From NCBI GenBank assembly GCA_001724265.1, contig MEDY01000040.1:1-64000 (forward strand): a stretch of 64,000 bases of DNA, given 5' to 3'. Shown here in pieces: positions 44,843 through 56,919 of the stretch. A program made the position numbers and the translations under genes. The first letter of the stretch is position 1. Each line of letters opens with the position of its first letter. The stretch comes from Rhizaria sp. SCN 62-66. Its lineage: Eukaryota; Rhizaria, unplaced. The notes under the pieces are model-generated. The model saw nothing but the letters and a program-made list of their open reading frames with translations. It was not told the DNA's origin and did no database searches.

Positions 44843-47800
44843 AAGTTCTTGCTCGAGGGCTGCCGCGCGCGCGTGCTGCTGCTCCGACACTGCGGCGGCG
44901 GCTGCACGGTAGGCGGCCGCGGCGGGGCCCTCAGAGGGGCCGCAGGGCGCGGCGAGCAGGTAGCCGAGCTGCGGAAAGTAGCAGTACTGGGCGCCGCCCA
45001 GCAGCGCCGCGGGGGAAGTTAAGCCGCCATGAGTGCCGTGCGGGTACTGCTGGTGCGGCGGGGGAGCGGAAATGATTTGCGGGGGAACGTCCCCGGCAGC
45101 GGCGTCTGCGGCGAGAATCTCGGCCAAAAAGGGGTCGATGAGGGCTAGACGGGTCTTGAGCTCGTCGAGCTGGGGGTCGACACCAGGGCGGATGCTCACG
45201 GTCACTTCGCTACTGCGCACAGTTGCTGCAGCGCTATTGCGACTGCGGGTGCGCTTGTTGTTGCCATTGCCAGCAGCACCGTTGTTGGTCACATCAGCGT
45301 TCGAGTTGTTGTTGTACATGTCACTGTTGTCATTGCTAGCTGTTGCTGTGGCTGAGAGGCCAGTGAAATCGAGCGTGGCAGCAAGCAGAGCGGCTAGCTC
45401 GCGCACCTCGGGGCCCATCGCCGTTGGGATCTCACGCAACAACCGCGGCAACGCACTTACACCCGCTCCAGTACTTACATTGCCACCGCCACTGGAGTCA
45501 GCACCATTCGAGTGCGCGTGTGCGTGCGAGTGCTGCTGTTGTAGTTGGTGACCGCTGCTGCGTTGACGTTGCGCCGCCGCCGCCGCCGCTGCCGCCGCAG
45601 CCGCCGCAACTGACGCCGACGCGGCCGAGACGAGTGTGTGGACGGAAACGAAGGCTTGCAGACTGGCGGCCAGCGCAGCCCAGTCGCTGGCCTTGGCCGC
45701 CGCTGTGAAGAACCGCGTGAGGACGCGGGAGACGTCGCGAACCCGGCGCAGAGCGGCGCGAAGGCGGACCGTGAGGTCGTCGTGGAGCGGGTTCGCGAAA
45801 AAGGCCACGTGCGCAAGGCGGTCGTTGATGACGTCAGCGTCGGCGGCGGGGAAGCGGACCCAGCTGCGGAGTAAGCGCGTGCCGGGTGGGGACTTTGCGC
45901 GGTTGAGCAGCGCGAAGAGGGAGAGCCCCTCCTTGTGACGCGCCGTGCAGGAGGAGGAGGGGTGCGCCTCGGCGATGAACACGCCCAGCGCGTCCCTCGT
46001 GGCGGCGTCGCAGCGCAACACGGCGGAGCAGCCGCGGCCGGCGTGGTGCTGCAGCGGCTTGATGGAGCGCAGGACGATGGCGAACTGCTGGTGCTGCTGT
46101 AGGTCGCCACCGTAGCCGTCAACATCCAACTCATGCCGCCCAGTGTCATCCCTACGACTGCTGCTGCTGCTGCCGCTGCTGCTGTTGTTAATGTTGTTGT
46201 TGCTGTTGTTGTTATGGTGGTGTTGAGTGAGACGGACACCGATGCTGCGGGCGAGTGCGGCGACCCGGCTGTTGGCAAAGCCAAGCCCCCCCGCCTTATT
46301 ATGAGAGCCGGAGCTTGCGGAGTTGTTGTTGCCGCCGCCACGAGCACGTTTCAGTAGGCGACTGCTTGCACTGCTGCTGACGTTATCATTGTCATCTTCA
46401 TTATCATCGTCATTATTGTTCTTATTGTTGCCATCGCCTTTGTTCATGTTACGGTTCAGAGCGCTATCAGCAAAGGGGTTCTCTGGCTGCTCACCGTCCA
46501 CGTCGTCACCGGTACCCCCCCATGCGTTCCCGGCGTTGTAACTGTACGAGCAGTACCGCAGCAAATGCGTGAGCAGTCCACTGAGCGCAGACACGAGCTG
46601 CTGCTTGTCGAAGTCGATGATTGCAGCCCAGTGGAGGGACTCGGCGTACCGGCACGCCACTGCACTCGCAGCAGAGCTGCTATTGGCGTTACTATTGTTG
46701 TTATTGTTGTTGTTGTTGCTGCTGTTGTTTGCAATGGCAGATGACTGTGGAGGCAGGGCGCGGAGACCCGGGACTTCGAGCAAAGACACACAGCGGAGCT
46801 TAGAGCGGCAGTCTAGCGGGTCGAAATCCCACCGCTTGAGCTGCTGCACGTCGAAGTAGCTACTATGGCGGTGCGGCGGGGGCGCCGCGGACGAGGTACT
46901 TAGACTGTGTAAGGGTGCGCGGAGGGCCAGGAAGAGCGGATCGTTAGGCGGGACGGGGGTGATGAGCTGTGCTGGGCACAGCTGCAACTTGACTATAAAC
47001 GACGGAACGCATGTGGGAACATGTGACACGAGAAAAGCAAGAAAGGTATGAATGCATATGATGTGAGAGTGAAGAGACGAGACGGAAGGTCCGAGTTGAC
47101 TATTAGCGACGTTCAAGTCACTTGCATGGAGATATAATAATGGTGCAAAGAAATACACACATAAAGATGTAAATTTAGTGCGATAGAGTGAATTCAGGAC
47201 GTACGCATGAGCACGTGGTCGAGAGTGTCGAGCTCGCCAACGTACACGCATTGGGTCTACACGTGCATAAAAGAAGAGGCAAGATAATGCGATGAGATAA
47301 CGTTCTTGAAAAAGTTATAATAACGAAAATATCATAACAAATCAGCTCAATACAGCGTTATAAGTTTGAGTAATTTGTTGTTTCAGTGCGCGTACCGTCT
47401 CCTCGTAGTAAGCGACGCCGTAGCCGTTGTTCGCGGGCGCGCGGACCACCGAGAGCACACAGCCCTCGCGCCGCTGTCCCTCACCAGCGCCCTCATCCTC
47501 GCTACCGTCGCCGTCGCCGTAGTCGCCACCGTAGCCGGCTCCGTTGCGGTCGCGGGTGTTGTTGGCGGCGGTTTCGGCGGCGAAGGCGCGCATTGCGCTC
47601 TCGTCACAAGGGGTTACGGGCTCGAAGCCCGCGTTAGCGCCGGAGTCAGCAGAGCCTGAGCCAGAGCGAGAGGCTAAGGCGGGGGCTAAAGCGTCGGCGG
47701 AGGAGGAAGAGTTTGAGACACGGGTGAAGCCGATCAACGCGTCCTCATCCTCCTCTTCTTGTTCTTCCTCTTGCTCACTGTCGCCGGCATTGATGCCGTA

Positions 47801-48091
47801 GCGGTCAATCTCTTTGTCGTCGCTGTTATCGCTGTCGGCGTTGACGTTGGCGTGGAATGCAAACGGATCCTCATCATTATCAGCATCGTTGTTGCTGTTG
47901 TTGCTGCGACTTCGACTGCGACTGTTACCGCGAGTGTTACGCCTGTTGTTATCGACGCGGAGCCGCGCAGTGAGCTGCGGGAGGCCACGCTTGGCGGTCG
48001 AGTTAGAGCTAGCGGCGCCATCGTGCTTGCGCGGACCGAGAGTTGAAGGCGGAGGCGGGAGGGCCAGCTCATCATCAGAGTCGGTCTCAGC

Positions 48092-48124
<33 letters not shown>

Positions 48125-48331
48125 TTGTTGGGCCTGTTGCTGCTGCTGGACGTGGGCGAACGAGCGCTGGTACGCTGGGTGGAGAACGCCAGAGCGTTGC
48201 TGTTGCGCAAAGCCGGAAGTTGAGGGGCGTTGCGGGGCGTCTGAGGGCGGCGCGCGCGGCAGGGGCGTGTTGCTGACCGAGGACGGGGCCGAGGAGCCGT
48301 CGCCGTCGCGCACGGAGGCAGACGACAACAT
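42509..48331 (-). CDS. MSH5: MSH5, meiotic MutS homologue
   Basis: Three exons, complement of 42509-46992, 47205-47256 and 47396-48331. Introns start GTACGT and GTACGC, and phases fit. The product is 1823 residues, about twice the usual ~800-900. The exon 1-2 join reads GVAYYEE/TQCVYVGELD, as in the MSH5 N-terminus. Exon 3 gives FDPLDCRSKLRCVSLLEV, then KEGLSLFALLNRAKSPPGTRLL and RVRDVSRVLTRF (lever domain). The ATPase has Walker A GPNNSGKSV (about 1310), GVSTFAADVAV, Walker B LLLLDEFGAGTN (about 1380) and MFATHLHEI. The block beginning KEGLSLF plus the ATPase-only C-terminus, with no mismatch-binding domain recognised, favour MSH5 over MSH2/3/6. MSH5 with MSH4 clamps recombination intermediates at meiotic crossovers. 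Insertions are Asn/Gln/Ser/Ala-rich, including one after FDPLDC and one before the ATPase. Confidence 0.88.
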
Positions 48332-48780
48332 GTGGAGCTAAACAGTTTACAAAGTCGAGATTAACAGACTTTGTAAATCTTCAGGTTTAATTTTGCAAGA
48401 AACAGACGACATGACTTGTGCGAATTTGTTGCGCTATGAAAGGCCCGGGTGCTACTTGCAACTTGAAAAATAATTCGGTGCCACGTCGCTCACCGTCGTT
48501 CAGCATACCACATGATAACCACCAATCGCTTTGCGAATAATTCACCACTTCAAATGAATACATTTCAAGTTAATTACAGATTGTGTGCTGGGTTAAATTA
48601 TGTGATTTATGAAGATATGCGTTCCAAGCGCACAATGTCAAATCAGAGAGTCGCACACGGCAACCATGGTGAAGGCCAGCAAAACAGCTGTGCTGACTTC
48701 GGACCAGAAAGAAACAAGATATATACATAGTTCAAGATATTTACAAACAGATATGGTATTAATTAAGGTATTCAGTGATG
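48332..48780. other. Spacer between two minus-strand genes
   Basis: AT-rich 449-nt spacer holding the MSH5 promoter side and the 3' flank of the coiled-coil gene. A small open frame at 48512-48730 (plus) has no coding character. Confidence 0.5.
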
Positions 48781-51700
48781 TTAATTGTTGCTACTAGCGT
48801 TGTTTGCTCCAGCTTGGTAACTGCCAGTGTACGTGCCTGACCGCAGGAACGAGCCACGCCTACACAAAGGGATCGAAATAGCCAAATATAAGCCCAATGT
48901 CAGGTTTACAAGTTAAAAATGTCAGAAGTGTAAGATACATCAATTTAAAAACGATGACCATTAACCTGATGTCATATATTGATCATATCGATCGATAAAA
49001 CAGCGATTTAATGTTTTGACATACCTTGCGGTTCCCGGAGACGCCATCGGCTTGGTGCCCCCACCCTCCGCCGCCCCCGCAGCAGTATTTGCGTTGTTAC
49101 TAGCGATATCGCCCATGTCAGGCGCCGAGGTGGACATGTTCAGCATGCTCTGGAAGCTCATCAGATCCTCAAACTGGTTCTCTAAAGAACTCGTTGTTAA
49201 GGTACTCGCACCAGCACCCGCACCCGCACCACCCGCACCACCCGCGCCAGCGCCAGCGCCAGCGCCAGGGCCAGTGCCAGTGCCAGTGCCAGGGCCAGTG
49301 CCAGCGCCAGGACCAGTGTGAGAGTTGGTGTTCGCGGTTGCTGCCGTGGCAGCGGCCGCGGTGATGGTCGCGTGGTGCGAGTGGTGCACTGAGCGGCGGC
49401 GGGAGCCCATCGTGCCCGAGCCCAGCGTCGCGCCCACCGCGGCGGAACCCGTGCCGCTCACGGTCACTGCGGGGTCCGCGCCGCCGGTACCCGCGCTGCC
49501 CACGGTCACTCTGTCAATGAAGCCCTCGCCAACGGTGCCGCTGCCCCCTGAGTTACCGCCGGTCGCTGTCGCTGTCGTGGCAGTGACGGGGGCGGAGGAC
49601 ATGCGGTCGAAGTTAAGCCGCCGGCTTAAGCCACTCTGCTGCTGCTGCTGCTGCTGCTGGCGCTGCTGCTGCGCCTGCGTGTGCTGAGGAGACGCAAAGC
49701 GCGACCCCGCTTTACTGACCGCTGCGGTCGCAGTCGCCGAGGCGGTGGTGCTGCTGGTATGTGTCCCGCTTGAGTTCAGGGAGTGGTTGTGGGTGGCGGG
49801 CGACGGCAACGGTGAGTCTAAGTCAAACAGCATACCGCTGGTGCCACCGCCTTGATTACCGGTCAAAATACCGGTTTCGGGGGACAGGAGGCCTGCATCG
49901 AGGTCACTATTGATGTTGTCGTCGCCGCCCCCGTTTCCGTCGTTTTGCCCTGCGTCAGAGTCGGGCGAGTGCAAGTCGAACGGCGACGCGCCTAAAATGT
50001 CCCCATCCTCGTCGTTGCCGGCGCCGCCGCCCATCTCAGCTCGCAACATCACGTCGCCAAGGTTCTCCTCGGTCTCCTCGCCGTGGCCGAGACTGTGGGT
50101 CTGCAGCGCGAAAGCAGCGGCGACGGCCGCGTCGCTCGCGCTATTCGTACTGCTGCTGTTGTTGCTCCCGCGCACACCACCAGCACTGACATTCGCGCTC
50201 GCGCTCATGCCCGCAGTCACAGTCGCGTTCGTGCTGGCAGTGTTCACGTTCACTGTACTTTGAGTGCTCGGCGAGCGCAACAGACTATCGAGCCGGAGAC
50301 CCTTGGCAGGCGGCTTAACTTCCGAGCCAGGTGGCTTACCTTTTGCCCCCATGACAAGCGGCGACGCCGGCACGGACGCGTTGTTAGTGCTTGCAGTGGC
50401 GGCGGCACGGGACGCAGTCGCAGAGCCGGGCCGCGACATCGTCCCAGTGCCGCTGCCGCTGCCGCTGCCGCTGCCACCACCGAGGCTGGTGCTTCCAGTA
50501 GCAGCGTTGACGACGACAGGCTTCACAGCTCCAGTGGCAGAGTTAGCATTCCCAGCAGGAGGGCCTGATGCGCTAAGACTCGGCGATGGCGAATGCTGCG
50601 GCTGCTGCTGCAGTTGCTGTTGCTGTTGCTGTTGAGATTGCGAATATGACGAGAGCGCTGCTGCCGCGGTGGGGGTGAAGGAGGACGACCGTGAGCGCAC
50701 GTGGCGGCCCTTTACACCGCCTCCAGGGGTACTTACACCGCCGCCGCCGCCGCTGCCAGCGGTGCTGAGGCTCAGGTTCACACTTAGACCGCCGCCGCCG
50801 CCGCCGCCGCCGCCCCCGCCGATGTTATTCGTGTTGACGGCGTTGACGGTGTTGGCGGTGTTGGCGGGAACGACTGCAGCGTTGGCGTGAGCGGAAGAGA
50901 GACGAGGGGTGCCGGGGCGACTGCTTCCAAGCATACTGCCAGTCGTAATATTGTTGTTGTTATAATTGGCAACATTGAGACTGTTAGCGTTAGTGCTGAC
51001 TCCCCATCCCCGCTCGCGCTCACGGTCGCGCTCACGGTCAGCGCGCTCGCGGTCACTGCGCTCACGGTCGCGCTCACGGTCACGCTCGGCGCGCTCACGG
51101 TCACTGCGTTCTTGTAAGATGCGCTCACGGTCACGCTCACGGTCACGCTCACGGTTTAAAGCCGCCTGCTCACGGTCACTGCGCTCACGGTCAATTGCGT
51201 TGGCATTCGCAGTGCTGCTTTGCGGGCGTAAGGGGGTCGCGGCGGGACTAAGTACCCTACCGCTGCCACTTACATCTCTGCTGGTCTTGGTGGAAGCGCC
51301 CGCGGGATGCAAGTGCCTCGAGCGCGGTGTAAGTGGAGGGGTCCGAGGGGGAGCAACGCCACCACGTGGGGTACTTACATTGTTCCCGCCGCTCGACGAC
51401 GACGGAGCATTTACATCCATCGCAGCGAAGTTAGTGTTGTTGTTGCTATTGTTGTTCGAGACTGAGGCCGCACGAGGCAATTGCAGCCGGTCTTTGTCGC
51501 CGACGCCACTCGAGCTAGTCTCCAGGCTCGCCGTCGTCGTGTTGAAGTTGTTGTTGTTGTTTGAAGTTAAGCCGCCTGCGCCGTAGGCGTCTTCAGACTC
51601 GAGCATCGCTTCGAGAGCAGCGCGCGAGAGCGGCTTAATGGGCCTGTCTGAAGATAAGCCGCCCCCGCCGGAAGTGAAGCCGCCCGCGAGACTCCGCCGA

Positions 51701-53736
51701 CTCGCCAAGATCGGCGACGGCTTCTGACTCTGCGACTGCGACCGCGATTGTGCCTGTTGTTGCTGTGAATTAAAGCCATTGCCATTGCCAGTGCCAGCGC
51801 CGTGAGTGGGAGAAGGGGACGGAGATCGAGAGGGCAGTGGTAAGAGGCTGACAGTGTCAAGAAATTGCACATCTTTGTTCATGGTAGCCGCAACAGGCAT
51901 GTCATCCTTGTTGTTGTTGACCATGATGCTCTTGCCGACTGTTGTTGCTGTAGTTGCCGAGGCGGATGCAGAGGTGGGTCTCGATGTCGTGACCGTAAGT
52001 TCAGAGCTTCTCGTAGTGGCCGCGGGCGGCACAGAGCCTGTGACTGGGCTGCTCACGGTCACTTCAGTCACTGTGAGAGGAGCGACGGGTGACGCAACGG
52101 CGCTCGCAGTCGTAGCCGCGGTCGCAGTGGCAGTGACACTGGCACTGGCACTTGTCGTCGCGCTCGCAGTCTCAGCAGCACTACTGCTAGAGATGTTATT
52201 GTTACTCAACCTGCTGCTCTTGTTGTTATTATTACTCGTAACACTCGCAGTACGTGTGAGAAGTGAAGTCGGCATCGGTAAAGGAGTCACACCTGCAGAC
52301 ACATCCGTCTTAAGACCGGTACCACTCGCACTTGAAGTTGTTGCAGCGGCGTTGACAAGGTCGGCGCGGCTTAACTTCTCTTCGATGCGGCTAACCTTCT
52401 CCTCAACGCGCGTTAACTGCTCATCAGTGCGCGCGGACTTCTCGTCCCCGCGGCTCACCTTTTCCTCGACGCGACCTAACTTCTCCTCGGCATGGTTTAA
52501 CTTCTCGTCGCTCTCCTCAACATGCGCCTCGACAATGGCCAACCTTGCAGCCACACCTTTGCCTTCGGCAGAGACAAGCGCTAATTCACGCTTCAGTGCA
52601 GCAATGTCGCTGCCCGCCTTGGCCGACACAGGCCCACTGACACCGGTTGCGTTAGCCGGTGATGAGACAACAGGGGCGGCGTTGTTAGACGCCAGTGATG
52701 CTGCTGTTGCTGCAGAGGGCAGTGCTCTAAGGGCTTTGTTCGCGGCAGCGGCGGCTGCGGTGGCGGCGGCGGCCTCGGCCTCTGCGGCGGCTAAACGGGT
52801 CTCGAGCGCGGTGACGCGGCCTAGCTTTTCGTCGGCGCGGCTTAACTTCTCCTCCATTTCGGCGACGCGGCTTGACATCTTGTCGTAGGCAGACTGCAGC
52901 GGTGCGACAGCAGCAGTGGCAGCGGTGGCAGCGGCAGTGGCGTTGGCGGCTGCAGCCGCAGCAGCGTCCGCTTGAGCTTTCACTCGCGCGAGGATACTCT
53001 CGAAATCAGCCTTGACAGCAAACACGGCTGGGCACGACTCTGGCTTCGCAACACACGGACACACCGCAGCAGCGGCACTACCAGCAGCATGTGTACCCTC
53101 AGGGGTACCAGCGGCGGCTTGACTTCCCCCTTTCTCACGGTCACTGCGCTCACGGTCGCTGGTAAGGGCCTCCACGGCCTCGTCGAGCCTTTCCAGCGAG
53201 TGCGCCAGGTCCGCGATGTCGTCGGCGGTCGCAGTGCGCAGCTCGTCGATCACGGCCTGCGCGTCAGCACGCGTCTGCGCCAGCTCGGCGCTGGTGCGGA
53301 CCCAGAGCGACTCGGCGACGACGGCCGCGGCCGTAGAGGCCGTGGCGGTGGCGTGGGTGCGCGCTGCAGCAAGTGTCGCCGCGGCGGAGGACGCGATGTC
53401 GCTTGCCCAAGCCGTCGCAGTGTGGTTGTTGTGGCTGTGGCTAGACACACCCGCTGCAGTCTTGCCGCTGCTGCTGTTGCTGCTATTGGGGTTGTTGCTC
53501 GAGGATGCGGTGGGTTTGGAGCTGCTGCTGATGGTGGCGGGCATTGTGGTGCGGCGGGACGACGCAGTGTTGTGACCTCCCGCTGCTGTTGCTGTAGATG
53601 TAGTTGACGCTGTTGCAGAGCCAGAGCCAGAGCTAGAGGAGGCTGTGTTTGAGTTGGTGTTGGCGCTAGCGTTATTAGCGCTGGCAGGTGGTATGGATGC
53701 GTCTGAGACGCGGTGCTGTGCAGTGTTGCGCGACAT
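48781..53736 (-). CDS. Coiled-coil / low-complexity protein (unrecognised)
   Basis: Two exons, complement of 48781-48859 and 49025-53736. The 165-nt intron starts GTATGT, ends GTGTAG and is phase 2. The product is 1596 residues from the ATG at 53736. The short last exon codes RGSFLRSGTYTGSYQAG and then ends at TAA. Splicing there is preferred over reading on into AT-rich sequence. A coiled coil spans about 285-460 with heptad-like blocks such as EEKLGRVEEKVSR and EEKVSRIEEKLSRAD. A charged run of RERD/RERSDRE repeats lies at about 850-912. The rest is Ser/Ala/Asn/Gly/Thr low complexity with Gly-Thr and Gly-Ala runs near 1475-1510. A more ordered C-terminus includes FEDLMSFQSMLNMS. No enzyme domain, signal peptide or membrane segment is seen. 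A cytoskeletal or scaffold role is only a guess. The gene has the highest density of two recurrent 12-bp motifs. Confidence 0.78.
49203..49318. repeat. 6-bp tandem repeat coding Gly-Ala/Gly-Thr/Gly-Pro
   Basis: About 19 degenerate copies of CCAGCG/CCAGTG/CCAGGG/CCCGCA on the plus strand. They code an alternating Gly-x run on the minus strand in the coiled-coil gene. Confidence 0.75.
51004..51190. repeat. Degenerate tandem repeat of CGCTCACGGTCA
   Basis: CGCTCACGGTC(A/G) recurs at 9-18-bp spacing, coding RERD/RSDRE repeats on the minus strand. The unit overlaps the dispersed motif AGTGACCGTGAG, of which exact copies sit at 51094-51105 and 51169-51180. Confidence 0.75.
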
Positions 53737-54402
53737 GGGCACCGTTAGCGTGCGCTACAGTGGTTGTCGTTAGCGTGTTGCAGTGGCAAGCAGAGGTGGG
53801 AAGCAGCCGTTAAGGCAGGCACGCGGGCGGTGTTAAGAGCGGCAAAAACCGCAACGGTAGCAAATAGATAAAAGGCTAAGAGACCCAGTGACGGGAGATC
53901 AGCGGCAGGATCTGTTGAGGCGGGCGCGCTCGAGCGAAGAAAGAGAGGGGGCACGCGACGGGCAATGACGGTGACCGTTGAGAGCGAGAAACGGCAGCTC
54001 CTTTGAATGTACAAGGACAGGGTTCACGAAGAGAGAAAATATTATTTGGGGCAAGTCAGATGCAGCGAGTACTAAAGCAATACAATAGTCAATTGCACAA
54101 CGACGGTCCATGTGCCCGAGGACAGACATGATTTTGAAGGGCTTGGATGAGATAAGAGTCGTCCGCTGGGCCCTGCTTTGAGTTCTGGTGTGGACTAGGG
54201 CTGTTTTTGAGGCGCAACAGCGGTATATTCTGATTGTCCGGCGCGTAGAATGTGGTATATCCAGATAGAAATTGTTGTTATATAGCTTATCTTTTTATTT
54301 CACCTGTAAAAAATTGGTTTAGTCTTGTTTTGCGCAGTAGATACTCACCGCACCTCCTCTGCTCTCTCCACCTCTCTCTCCACCTTCGTGCGACGGCCGC
54401 AG
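53737..54402. other. Divergent promoter region, coiled-coil gene / RanBP2-type zinc-finger gene
   Basis: Spacer of 666 nt between divergent genes. It is AT-rich at 54240-54330 with a C/T-rich leader before 54403. No exon is supported. Confidence 0.5.
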
Positions 54403-55833
54403 ATGTCTGCCACCGCCACACCTAGCGCTGGCGATGCCGCATCCGCGAATTACACCTTTCAGACTCTTACAGGCGTGACTACCACACTGCCTGTGACCGC
54501 TCTTGACCTCCCCCTGACCGAGCTTTTCACTCACCTCGCCACCGCACTCTCCGCCTCGTCTTCCTTCGCAACGGCTGAGACTGTGAGTGTGCTGTCTGTC
54601 GTGGCCCCTGGCGGTGTCGTCGCTTCGGTTGACTCGGCCAAGAAGGACCCCACTGCGACTCTGCGCTCCTTGATCAACAGTAACAACAATAACACCAACA
54701 GCAAGTCCGTTGTGCCCGGCGCCATCTTCACCGTCGTCCTTGCTTCTCCTCCTGCCGCGGCCGCTTCCAACACCGCTCAGAGCAACGCGAGCTCTACCAC
54801 ACTGTCAGAGGCGAAACAGTCTTCCGCCGACTCGAAACCCCGCACCACAACTGGTGCCGACGCGTCTGCCAAGGTGAGCGGCGTCACTGTGTGGACCTGT
54901 GTCAACTGTTACGCTGCTCACCCGCCCACGTCGCACTACTGCCGCATCTGCGGCTTAACTTCCACCGCTCACAACAACACTACCACTAATAACAGCAGTA
55001 CCACTGGCGGCTCAACTTCTTCATCCGCGGCGGCGTTTGACTGGGAGCAGTTTGGCATTGCCTCGAGCGCCATGGACGGTGCCAGTGCAGACATGCGTGC
55101 AGCCATCATGGCCGCCCTCTCCGAGCCGCTGCCGTCACAGTCTAACAACTCCAAGAACAACAACAACAATAGCTCTAACACGAATACCCTCACGAGTACT
55201 AAGAGTGTGAACTCCGCTGAGGATGAGGCCGCTATCAACGCGTACCTCGCCTCTGCCTTCGGTACCTCTGCTGACTGCGGTACGTATGCTGAGAACGCAT
55301 GCGGTACCTCTGACCCTGAAGCCTTCGCTGTGGGCAGCTCAGTCGACTCCCCCCTCAGTTATGAGGTGTTAACTGCGCTGCTTGACCAGGACCCCGAGCT
55401 GCGGCATCAAATCGCAGTCGCGATCGGCGCCGACTTTGACTCGCAGTTCAGGGCGTATAAGCTCCTGCGTGCGGCGGGCAAGCTCGGCAAACAGCGGCCC
55501 ACCAAGGATGCTGCTGCTGCAGCTGCTGGGAAGGCTGAGTCGGGTACCGGGAGCGACCATTCTGCTGCTAAGTCTGATCAGCTGAGCAAGGATGATTACA
55601 ACGTGTTGCTGAGCGAGATCGCGTCCGACCAGCTCAGCATCCCTCTGGACGCAGATGGGGAAGGCAGCGAGCGCACTGTCGCCGCCTTCCGCAGGATGTG
55701 GGACTGGAGGCAGATCACCACTGCCGAGCTGGCCATGGCAGTGACGCTGCTCATGGGCGAAGGAGAAGTCGCTAAGAAAGAGCCCCTGCTGAAGCATTTG
55801 TCGAGGCTGGCGGTGGTTAATAGGGCCGCGTAG
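54403..55833 (+). CDS. RanBP2-type zinc-finger protein, ubiquitin-pathway-like
   Basis: Single exon, 476 residues from ATG 54403 to TAG. The first ~80 residues (YTFQTLTGVTTTLPVTAL, then LPLTELFTHLATAL) have the alternation expected of a ubiquitin-like fold, but identity is not clear. A RanBP2-type zinc ribbon is at about 163-185: WTCVNCYAAHPPTSHYCRIC, that is W-x-C-x2-C, then C-x2-C. Such fingers often bind ubiquitin or single-stranded RNA. Ser/Asn runs follow. Then two helical regions occur: EVLTALLDQDPELRHQIAVA, resembling a small three-helix unit, and a C-terminal block (FRRMWDWRQITTAELAMAVT). The combination suggests a ubiquitin-system adaptor, but this is inference. After the TAG the frame runs only ten codons to TGA. 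Confidence 0.8.
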   Translation: MSATATPSAGDAASANYTFQTLTGVTTTLPVTALDLPLTELFTHLATALSASSSFATAETVSVLSVVAPGGVVASVDSAKKDPTATLRSLINSNNNNTNSKSVVPGAIFTVVLASPPAAAASNTAQSNASSTTLSEAKQSSADSKPRTTTGADASAKVSGVTVWTCVNCYAAHPPTSHYCRICGLTSTAHNNTTTNNSSTTGGSTSSSAAAFDWEQFGIASSAMDGASADMRAAIMAALSEPLPSQSNNSKNNNNNSSNTNTLTSTKSVNSAEDEAAINAYLASAFGTSADCGTYAENACGTSDPEAFAVGSSVDSPLSYEVLTALLDQDPELRHQIAVAIGADFDSQFRAYKLLRAAGKLGKQRPTKDAAAAAAGKAESGTGSDHSAAKSDQLSKDDYNVLLSEIASDQLSIPLDADGEGSERTVAAFRRMWDWRQITTAELAMAVTLLMGEGEVAKKEPLLKHLSRLAVVNRAA

Positions 55834-56919
55834 CTCGCGAGTGATAAGGTTGACGGCAAGAACTGAAAGGCAGTGATGAACAGTACCAAGCAAGGGATGA
55901 TACGGATGAAATGCGAGGGAAATGCGGCGAGTTTTTTGATATTTGTCGACATGCTTTGTTTTGGCTCAGGCCAGGTTCAGATTCAGGCCATGTAGACACA
56001 TGTATGAATATTTCATGTAACCATCCAACTATTCAGCCCAATACATAGTAAGCTTAACAGTACACAATTGCAAACATAAAGTCGAATTGTGGTATGAGTT
56101 GATTGCAGTCAAAGTGAATGTAGTTAGGAGAGATTGTTGTTGTCATCGATGATGCATTGTGATTGTTTGTCAAGCCTATATGTTGTATTTATCTCACTCA
56201 GCTCGCCCCCTGCCCCTTTTATATACCTTTTATACTACTACTATACTAACTCCTACAACCCTGATAACAGTCAGTTGTTGTCGTTAAATTGTTGTTGCCA
56301 CCTTCCAAACACACATCGTATTTAAATTAATAACACGATTTCTTCTTCTCTTACTAAAACTACATAAGGCATCATACTTCCCACACATCAAGCAGGAGTT
56401 ACATCAACCGTCACACAACTCATAAGTGCCATTATTCATCAAAATAACAATTCGCCCAACACCACACATGACACAACTGACACACACACATTAGGTACGC
56501 ATGTAGTAGGTCATTGTGTCGTTGTAGGTTGTTGTTCTTGATATTATTATATATGAAAAAAGAGGCACACATGGGTCAAGTGAGTGGGAAAGAGCGATGT
56601 TTCACTTGTGTGTGATTGTAAGTATTCCGCCAGTTACACAGCCTCGCACGCTTTGCTCCCTCAGTTGTTGTTGTTGTGAAGTTGTCCCTGTACATCTGTA
56701 CGTCATACAAGTCAGACTGGATGAGAAGTCTCACATGCCGTCGCTGTTTTCAGTAGCATTGCCGTTTCTCAATCGCCGCATACTTAACTCACTCCCCTTA
56801 GACAAAAGGTAGGGTTATATTTTAGACGATGCGACGTTTCTTAACTCAAAAAAGGTATTTTACTGATTTACTGACTGACACTTAGACTGGTCAAACACGG
56901 GTACTGAGATCCGGGGTAC
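55834..56919. other. Convergent spacer, zinc-finger gene 3' / eIF4A 3'
   Basis: AT-rich 1.09-kb region with the 3' ends of two convergent genes. No exon or RNA fold is supported. Confidence 0.5.

Noticed and set aside
46993-47251. Reading the MSH5 exon 3 frame upstream to 47251 as coding
   Set aside because: The stretch is AT-rich and intron-like. Splice sites at 46993 and 47204 restore the family sequence in phase.
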